Of a stretch of 64,000 nt of DNA, positions 56,601 through 64,000 are shown piece after piece. The stretch is from Filosporella fistucella. Its lineage: Eukaryota; Ascomycota; Leotiomycetes; Helotiales. The stretch covers positions 6,076,001-6,140,000 of the forward strand of contig JAQJZZ010000010.1 of NCBI GenBank assembly GCA_030077755.1, written 5' to 3'. The notes under the pieces are model-generated. The model saw only the letters and a list, made by a program, of their open reading frames with translations. It was not told the origin of the DNA and made no database searches. Position numbers and translations under genes: made by a program. Position 1 is the first letter of the stretch. Each line of letters begins with the position of its first letter.

Positions 56601-59491
56601 TCCCTTTCGGAATACTCATCTCCTGTACCCACGGAGTAATCCGTCCAAGTAGATTGGTGGCTTGAGCGATATTGGGCAGACATTGGCGCTTCTCGAGAAC
56701 TATCATATGCCTGATCATAATTCTCATGCCGCGAACTTCCAAGTCCATCGGAACTCTCATAATCCATATCAGTTACAGGAGTGTTGAGATAATCCTGTCC
56801 AAAATCATTTCCAGCAACAGACCGTGACGCTAGAGCAGTTCGTAGCAATGGGAGCTGTAATCTGGGAGCATCAACAGAATTGGGGGTCTCAGGATAATCT
56901 GTCTCATCTGGAAATGCGATCTCGGGTGCGCTTGGTGCTTGAACATGACTCTCGACAATTTCATTTTCATCCGATTCGCGGTTATCATCAAGGTTAGTTC
57001 CATGCTCATCTCCAGATTCCAATGGTGTCACAGGTCGAGAATGGTTTGCTGGGACAACTTTCGGGCTGGGACTTGCCGTGGTAAGTGTGGTAGCAAAGAC
57101 AGGTGGCTCTTCGTCGTAGTCCTGAAATGCTCCAGGTGGCGAGGGATCGCGAGCGAAAATGTCTTTCGTTGGTGTAGGTTCGGGAATCTGCTCTTCGACT
57201 GGAGTGGCATCTAGCATAATATGAATAGACTCCTCTTCATCTCCCAGATTCTGCATCCCAAAAAACGCTTGCTCTGGACTCAATTGATCCTCCAAGTATG
57301 CCACATGACTTGACAATCCACTGCGTCCAGAGGGCTTCCTACTCAACCGTGCAGCCTCGGTCTGCGGCTCATTCTCGATCTCTGTTGCGTTCGAAATGGC
57401 AGATGGCGGTTCGTCCTCTATATATCCTCCTGGCATACCAAGAGTTGGGGAATCTTCGTCAATTGGTACATGGTGTTTTACTCCATATTCAGGAGTATTG
57501 AAAGATGTATTGATCTGCAGCGGCGGAGCCGGAATATGTACTGGTTCGGGTTCTGGTTCTGGCGTAGGAGAACTTTCTTCTGGTACCGAGTGGGGTGGTT
57601 CCTCTTTATTTTCCACTACGGCAATTGGCGCCTTCTGAAGCCGTTCACTAAGTCGCCGTAAGTTCGCCGCCCGAATCTCCTTCTGTTCGCTCTCGTGGAT
57701 CGACTTTGTATATGCCCGCTGTATCCTTTCCCTACGTGCGACAAAATCTACCTTGCTCAACGGCAGATCAGGTATTTTCCTTTCTTTTGCTTCGTTCGCC
57801 TCCCCATTATTGCGCGTAAGTTTCATACCAGTTCTAACCTGTTGTGGAGAGCCAGATCCAGAAGATTTCTGTCGCGAACTGGCTGTCGTTGCAGAAGACA
57901 CAGGTTGGCGTGGTCGCGAACTTCGTAGAGGCGGAGAGGTTTTTGGTGGAGGGGCTGAGATGTAAGCTTTGAGACTCGCATTGTTTGATGTTGATTTATC
58001 AATGCTCTTAGATTTCCCTCGTGGTGATGAACGGGTAGGGGTCTTCGCACGGTTCGTCGGCGTCATCGATCGACCTGCAGGACTCCAGGGACGTTCCGGT
58101 TTCCTCAGCTTCCCGTTCGAAAGAGTTTTTGTCGCAAATGGAGAGTTCGCGCGCGTTGATGGTAGACTCGATGAATCGGAAGAATTGCTTAGTCGCTTCG
58201 AAGACACCGGTAATCTAGACGGAGGCTGTACAGCGGAGGTCCTGGGAGAGTTTGAAGTCTGAAACGATGGGCTGACCCCATTCATAGTATTAACTCTCGT
58301 ATCTGCGAAATCACTATGATTACGATTATGGCCAGTTGGTCGTGTTGGTTTTGTGTGATCAACATCATCCAACTCAGTGGTTACACCTAGATACCATGCT
58401 GTAGGAGATGATGGAGAAATGTCAAGATCAGATCGACTCCGGTTATGCGTCCAGGATGGATGTAAGCTGGAGTCTGATGTTCTGCGAGTAGCGGCGCGGG
58501 GGATACCATAGCCTATATTTGGGGTTCCCTGCCCGATAGGCAGAACTTCTCCAAATAGAGGTTGTCGGGTTTGCGGCTGTGGAGGAGCAGTTGGTGATGT
58601 GGGAGAGAGGTTGCTCATCGATTTTGAAGCTTGCGGATTGAAACCTGAAACTCCATTCCGAGTTCGAGTAGTACGCGCTGCACCGGATAGAGTGTTGTTC
58701 GAATATTGGTCCTCCGTAGCAAATCTCGTCCGCTGGGTCGTCCTACCCGGTGGTGATTTTGTCTTCCCAGGCGTATGATCTCTTGTGGCAATTCCTGCTC
58801 GTGATGAACCGACTGGGCTTGCATTTGTAGACCTCGCTTGATTCCCAACACGATCTCTAATTTGTCCACTGTTTCCATCTCTCGTTGGTATTCGCGGAGG
58901 TGGTTTTCGTACAGAAGTATCTGATTGTTCATTGTTCTGGTCGAAACGTTTTAGTAGATCTTTCACACTCGGCTGCCTTGAGTTCGGGTATCCATTTAGA
59001 GCAGACGTAGATTTTGTGTTATTGAGTCCTGGTCGGTCTTCGAGAGGTGAGGATGCCGAACGATATGAAGGCTTCAGAGCCGTGCGAGCGTGTGGTAATG
59101 GAGGATGTTTCGGGGTTGTACCATTTCCATTTGATCTTAGGGAGGACGGAGGTGGTCTTGACTCGCTCGCTGCAGCGGCCATACCGGATGGTATGATATC
59201 TGCGTAGCCGTTGGCAGATTGTTGCACTCCACGATATTCTCTGTAAAACTCGTCCGGATTCCTATCTCCTCCACTTATCAATCCGCCACCAGCATATCCA
59301 TTCGAGTTTCCCGTCACTGCTTGTAGGTTCTGAGTCGTGAGAAATGGAAGTTTAGGAGGTAGTTGAGGTGATCGAGCTTCGAATTCGGGGAGGGGCGGTG
59401 ATTCGTAGTGCCGTTGGTGATGGTCGTGATGCTCTGGAGAGTGAAGGCGCCTAGAATAGAAATTCTGGTCTGCGTTTATTCCTCCTTCCAT
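53630..59491 (-). CDS. Rho guanine-nucleotide exchange factor with DH, BAR and SH3 domains
   Basis: Three exons (59491-54920, 54872-53793, 53746-53630; introns 47 and 46 nt) encode 1,922 residues. The first ~1,130 residues are low complexity, rich in Ser, Pro and Thr. The DH domain begins near residue 1160 (VIKELIDTESIYLKDMNVVE) and includes WDLDALLVKPVQRITRYQLLLKEL, the conserved late DH helix. A BAR-like helical region follows (about 1400-1640, with YNPPALAMKKRNKRRLDFER), then a Ser-rich linker. The last exon completes an SH3 domain (ASLFEFNISATKSEAGYPYL ... GWIWSKHFAQL). This architecture matches DNMBP/Tuba-like GEFs, which activate Cdc42/Rho GTPases at curved membranes. It lies 2.6 kb from the divergent telomerase gene. 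Confidence 0.94.
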
Positions 59492-62124
59492 CTTCGTGCC
59501 TCAACATCGATCAGGCTTCTAGGACTTTTGGGCTTCGCTCACTCGCACAGATGCAGTAGCACGGGTCTGGTGTACAGCGTGCACAAGTACCTAGCCAGCA
59601 GGGACTTTGCTTTGGCAGAGCACAGCACAACACAGCAGAGGGAGAGAGAGAGGGTTCAGGAATCCATGCAAGAGAAGAAGAGGTGAGTGATGCAAGTGTC
59701 AGAGGTCGTGGTCGAAGTTGAATGGCTGTGGGAGGTGATTCGTTGGTGGATGTTTGAGGATTCGTGCACTGGTTCCGTTTCGTTTGGCAGGACGTTGCTG
59801 GCCAGTGCAGATCGATAGGATGGGACGAGAGGAGATGCAGAAGGTGTGGGAGAGAGCTCGTGTTTCGAGGATTGCGGGATGGCGACAGTTTCAATTGAGT
59901 CTTTGGTGGGTAGAGAGTAGACCAGAGCTGTATTGTGTCGTATTGTATCGTGTAGGTAATTGAGGTTGCTTTAGAGTTGTAGCCAAATCGGGGATGGGAT
60001 GGATGGATGGATGGGGGAAATGGGAGACGGTAAGGCAGACGGTACGATTTGCGATGGTGGTGTCGACCGTCTCGTCTGCGTCTGCGTCTGCGTCTGTACG
60101 GCGAGGGAGAGGGCGATTGCGAGTGAGGTGGAGGAGGAAGTTGGACTTGGGTTGGTGTGGGTGAGAGAGGGCGATGTTGCAGTCGCAGTCGCAGTCGCAG
60201 TCACATTTAAGAGGAGGAGGGATGACTGGGTGAGTCCGTAGAATAAGGTACGGGTCTGGAACTGGATGAGGAAGAATCCAGAGATCTGATCTGCTGTTCT
60301 GGTACTGCAATGGGAGTTAGCAGCCACAGCTCGTGTAGCCCAGTGGCCAGTCCACTGTGAGTTGAATGTAAAGTGAACCTGGAACTTTGTGTGGCCACAG
60401 CCCAGCCAGGATCCAGGCCAGGTCGATAGGTACTCCAGGGCTATTTTGCAGTCACTGAATACTTGCAATTCCGTACCGTACGGAGGTACGCAAAATACAG
60501 CTGGAGAGCTCCGGAAGCAACAGCTTGAATGTGGATATGATGCCTTGTGGGTGTGGAGGCCCGTACCGAATTTCTGTAATGGATCGGTACGTACCAAGGA
60601 ACTGCCCTGGCTGGCATTGGGCACTGGCGTTGGCTTGACCTGCTCTACGGAGTACAAGCATCAATCTCGCAGTCCCTCCTCCGTCAACGCCTTGCTCTAT
60701 TATCGCCAAAAGAAATGGCAGTTATTCGTGGCAAACTTTCTTCTCCTTCTCTTCAGACTCTCCAAACCGTCTAGAGTGCACAGTAGTATGGTACCGTATC
60801 CGCTATCCGCACTCAGGATTCTCCCTGTATGAGTCGATGATTAGGATATTAGGTAGGTACCGTACTGTACCGTAAACACCGGTAATAGGTCCAAGTACCT
60901 CACGATCCCATTCGCCCCAGTTCAAGTGCAGAGCGCAAAGTGCAAATTGTCGGCTAAAACCTGTTCATCAACTGCCCATCAATCTCCCCAGCCACAACCT
61001 CCGCCAGCATCAACCATCGACCAGCAACCGTTGATTCTCCCCGGCTCCGTTGATGATTCGACGCCCAAGCGCGACCACCATTAATAGTACCGGCCCAGAG
61101 CTAAGAACGTTCAATAATAACACTTCCAGAAATATACTTCCAACCATACGCCGCGTCGAAGAGCGAGATCCTACGGACTGGATCCTCGAGACTGGAGAGC
61201 GCGGTGCGAATACACTATCGTTCAGATGCAAGGGGTAGAACGAGTAAAGGGATGCGTCAAAGAAATCAATATTTCCTTTCCCATTGAGGTTGAGAATAGA
61301 GAAACGAAACAATAAGAATTCTGGAATATTGACTGCCGATCACTGTTTGGGTTACCGCATTACCTCCGTAGAGCCAGAGCCGTACCAACGCTCACCTCAC
61401 GCCTGCTGTCTGATGACCCCCACCAAACCACCAGAGAACCTTGGAAAGGCTTCCAGAGTCATAAGCTGTGAGCTGTCGAATTGAGATCTCGCAAGGCTAT
61501 CTGGCCACTGGCCATTTCGGAGGTCAATTCCATATTGAGTCGTTGCACTGCGTTTGTCCGCAAGACGACCCGAATAACAACTCACTCAACTCGAACCTAC
61601 CAACACTCGACCAATCACCTATTTCGGGCTGAGATTCCGTCTCGATTCATCTCACTTGGTTCACGGAGTTGAAGAAAAAAAAAAAAACGAGAAACTTCAC
61701 CCCAGTAACACAGCCAAACGCATTGTATCGTCTTTTATTCGCGACTCGTTTGATGCATAGGTATGGCATATGTCATATCAGATCTCGTTTGATCTACTGC
61801 GCATACCCGTTTCTCGTGGCCGAATAGGGGCCGGACCCCAACCCGAACCGGGTTATAATTATCTACCAACATTGGCACATTGGACAATTGGCCTCCACGA
61901 TTTGATTAATCCATCAAATCCTTCTCCGGGCAAAGGTTACACCAAGACCAACACTCGATGCATCGAGTAATTTCTGGGATCATCCTCGCCGTGAATTTCT
62001 GCCTCAAGGCTGCATTCCTATGATGCTGATGTAGACCGGCCTTTTGCATTCTCACCGGTCATTCTCGTGCCCAACATACCTACTTCAAGCTTGTTGGTAG
62101 ACTTTGGTTGTACAAGTCGACAGT
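59492..62124. other. Divergent intergenic region between RhoGEF and telomerase genes
   Basis: A 2.6 kb spacer with both promoters and, probably, a long RhoGEF leader. It contains three microsatellites (GATG near 59990-60016, TCTGCG near 60074-60096, GCAGTC near 60179-60203). CCGTACC/GGTACGG words cluster at 60471-60874, and a 14-base A run lies at about 61674. Minus-strand frames at 59511-60657 follow the repeats and look spurious. Confidence 0.5.
60074..60203. repeat. Two hexanucleotide microsatellites
   Basis: TCTGCG is repeated three to four times near 60074-60096, and GCAGTC about four times near 60179-60203. Both lie 580-710 bp upstream of the RhoGEF start, possibly in its leader. Copy number is likely to vary between strains. 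Confidence 0.7.
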
Positions 62125-64000
62125 ATGGCGGGAAAGAGGAAAAGAAAGCGGCCAGTCCATGCTATTGAGGGCGACCAAAAACGCCAAAGGACAACTGGAA
62201 TTTTGACCAGCAAGGATCCGATTGTCAAGCAAGCTATTCTCAGTCAATTTTATCCTCAAGTGCTCTCCTTGCGGGAATATCTAATTTTGAACTTACCAAC
62301 GCATTCAAAAGTCCGAAGGAAGAAGATTCTATCCGTAGGCAATCATCCTGAAGACAAGGAGTCTGATCAGAAACTTTCAGGGTTTCTTGACCGGACTTTA
62401 ATAGGTGTGTCAAGGAATAAGGCAATCGCTCAAGACGAGAGATGGCACCAATGGACTACTTTCTCACAAAGAGCCGATGACTCGGTATCTTTTGCAAATG
62501 TCACTACGAATAACATATATTCGCAAACAGAGGTAGGCAATCATACGTCGTACCGAGGAGATGCTCACATCGCGACAGATAGTAGATTTCGCCATCTGGC
62601 TGATATTTTCGAAGGCTCATGGGAGAGTACAGCATCTATTATGTCAAGGATATCGAAAAGATGTAACCTTCCGTAATATGCATCGAGATGAGAGTGCTCC
62701 ATCCGCAATTCCAGGAATTGTTGCAACCCAACCAAACAGTCATGTGAAATCAATGAAGATATGGCCATGGCCGCAGGTGCTTGCTTTGATGGGAAAGGAG
62801 GGAGAAAGAACCATGATTGACCTGATCTTGGATTGTGGTATTTTCGTGCCAGTTGAGAGTGGACTAGGAACATTTTCCCAGTTGAGTGGTGAGTTGTTCG
62901 AGCAAGTACGAGCCTCAGCTTACGATTGCCAGGCCAACCTTTGGGGGATCTTCAATCATTATCGGGACAGGTAGCGACTGGATTGATTCAAGAAAAAGTG
63001 CGTAGTCCATCGAATATTACATTTGTTCGAAATCGTATGCTGTATGCTCGGGCTGCTCTCAATGCACAAGGTGAAGTGAGATTTGGGTTGAGACATATCC
63101 GTGAGTACTCCCAATCTTTTAAATATGCATGCTCATATCGTAGATGTTTTGAATCGATACCCTTTAAGAAAGAGTGCACAAAACCCCCCTGGTTCGTCGG
63201 ACCCATCCCAAGCAGAACGAAGCACGATCCAGGTGATGATGTATATTTTTCCTCGACAATTTGGGCTTCATAATGTCTTCACGGAAGATGTCGATCCCAA
63301 GCAAACCGTTCAACCATTCAAGGACTACACGTTACGAGAAGATGAGATCAACACAAGATTTCCCATGGCAGTAAAGCCGAAGATTCCAAGACGATTGCGC
63401 GGAAAAGCCAGCGACTTGGTGCGGAAGTTCCAGGTACTACACAACAGGTGTTCTTATAAGATGCTCTTGGACCATTATTGTCCGGTAGGTCAGCTATGTC
63501 TTTTTGTAGGCTTGAACTCACTGGTTAGGTTACCAACCCAGCTTCGCAGCTTGATCTTCCCGATTTACCTGAATCCAACGATACGTCAATCCAATTCAAA
63601 ACTCAAATTTCCGCAAATGCTGCCGATTCAAAGGAGGTAGCTTATAGCACCATTGAGTTACCGCCACGGAAAATCTCGATGATGGACCATGCTACACCAA
63701 AAAGCTGTGTTTCCGCTTTTTGTCGTGGAGTTCTGGCGCGGTTGATACCATCAGGTTTCTGGGGAAGTGCAGAGAATGAACGAGTGTTTCATCAAAATAT
63801 CGATCGGTTTATTGAGCTGCGTAGGTTCGAGAGCCTCTCGCTGCATGAAGTCTCGCAAAATTTGAAGGTAAGTAATATGTGGATTCACTTTTATAGACTG
63901 ACTCTTTTAGATTGTGGATATGGAATGGCTCGGAACACCAAATACATCCGGCAGCAAGATGTCACAATCCGACATGCGGAAACGATGGGACCTCCTGTAC
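62125..64000 (+). CDS. TERT: Telomerase reverse transcriptase, N-terminal half (cut by window end)
   Basis: Six exons are visible (62125-62532, 62579-62888, 62933-63100, 63144-63484, 63529-63867, 63911 onward), introns 43-46 nt, all phase-consistent. A Lys/Arg-rich start (MAGKRKRKRP) suggests nuclear import. Conserved telomerase blocks follow: QFYPQVLSLREYLI, SQTEIVDFAIWLIF across the first splice, QHLLCQGYR, PWPQVLALMGKEGERTMIDL, VRNRMLYARAALNAQG, then FPRQFGLHNVF. The RNA-binding part has SCVSAFCRGVLARLIPSGFWG and FIELRRFESLSLHEV. The reverse transcriptase domain lies beyond the window. The enzyme extends telomeres using its RNA subunit. Confidence 0.96.

Noticed and set aside
59971..60657. 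A 228-codon minus-strand frame
   Set aside because: Its middle part is translated microsatellites (runs of TAT and TQTQTQ type) and it lies in the RhoGEF leader region.
63232..63273. A possible intron starting at the GTGATG after STIQ in the telomerase gene
   Set aside because: The sequence after it codes for VMMYIFPRQFGLHNVF, a conserved telomerase block, so it is exon.

Overview
The window is nuclear DNA of a filamentous ascomycete (Pezizomycotina). Its genes are split by many short spliceosomal introns, mostly 43-60 nt, with GT..AG ends and CTAAC or CTGAC-like branch points. They are spaced 0.1-2.6 kb apart on both strands and belong to typical fungal families: Zn2Cys6 regulators, PDR transporters, UstYa-type oxidases, GPR1/FUN34 transporters and MYND/MSS51 proteins. 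The family mix suggests a leotiomycete, possibly Helotiales, but that is inference. All gene models below were built by joining exons by hand so that phases and conserved protein blocks agree.

Layout. 1-3.3 kb: the 3' end of a PDR-type ABC transporter, convergent with a small Zn2Cys6 regulator. 4.8-5.6 kb: a secreted cellobiose-dehydrogenase-like cytochrome with an acidic tail. 6.6-11.8 kb: a carbon-metabolism group with mitochondrial succinyl-CoA:3-ketoacid CoA-transferase, a mitochondrial dicarboxylate-type carrier and an acetate-transporter-family protein. 13.5-22.1 kb: an allantoate-type permease, an AhpD-like protein, a Zn2Cys6 regulator and a secreted GH30 glycanase. 22.4-31.7 kb: a broken F-box gene, a MYND/MSS51-like gene, an atypical short-chain dehydrogenase and a membrane-anchored fucose-lectin-like protein.

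33.7-51.6 kb is the most unusual part. It holds a secreted protein with eleven near-identical repeats (conserved HHTEAQIA followed by AKKAKAAKNARD) next to two UstYa/DUF3328 oxidase genes. Beyond these lie an NCS1 permease, a class A flavin monooxygenase, a large Zn2Cys6 regulator and an MFS exporter. Repeat precursor plus UstY oxidases is the hallmark of fungal dikaritin-type RiPP pathways. The repeats here contain no aromatic residue except histidine, so if this is a RiPP locus its product should differ from the known tyrosine-based macrocycles. The likely sequence is: secretion of the precursor, cleavage at the basic sites, oxidation by the two membrane UstY proteins, tailoring by the monooxygenase, export by the MFS protein and control by the Zn2Cys6 protein. 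Only the precursor plus UstY core is well supported; the outer members are inferred from position.

53.6-64 kb: a 1,922-residue RhoGEF with DH, BAR and SH3 domains, then a 2.6 kb spacer rich in microsatellites and GTACCGTA words, then the divergent 5' half of the telomerase reverse transcriptase gene, cut by the window end.
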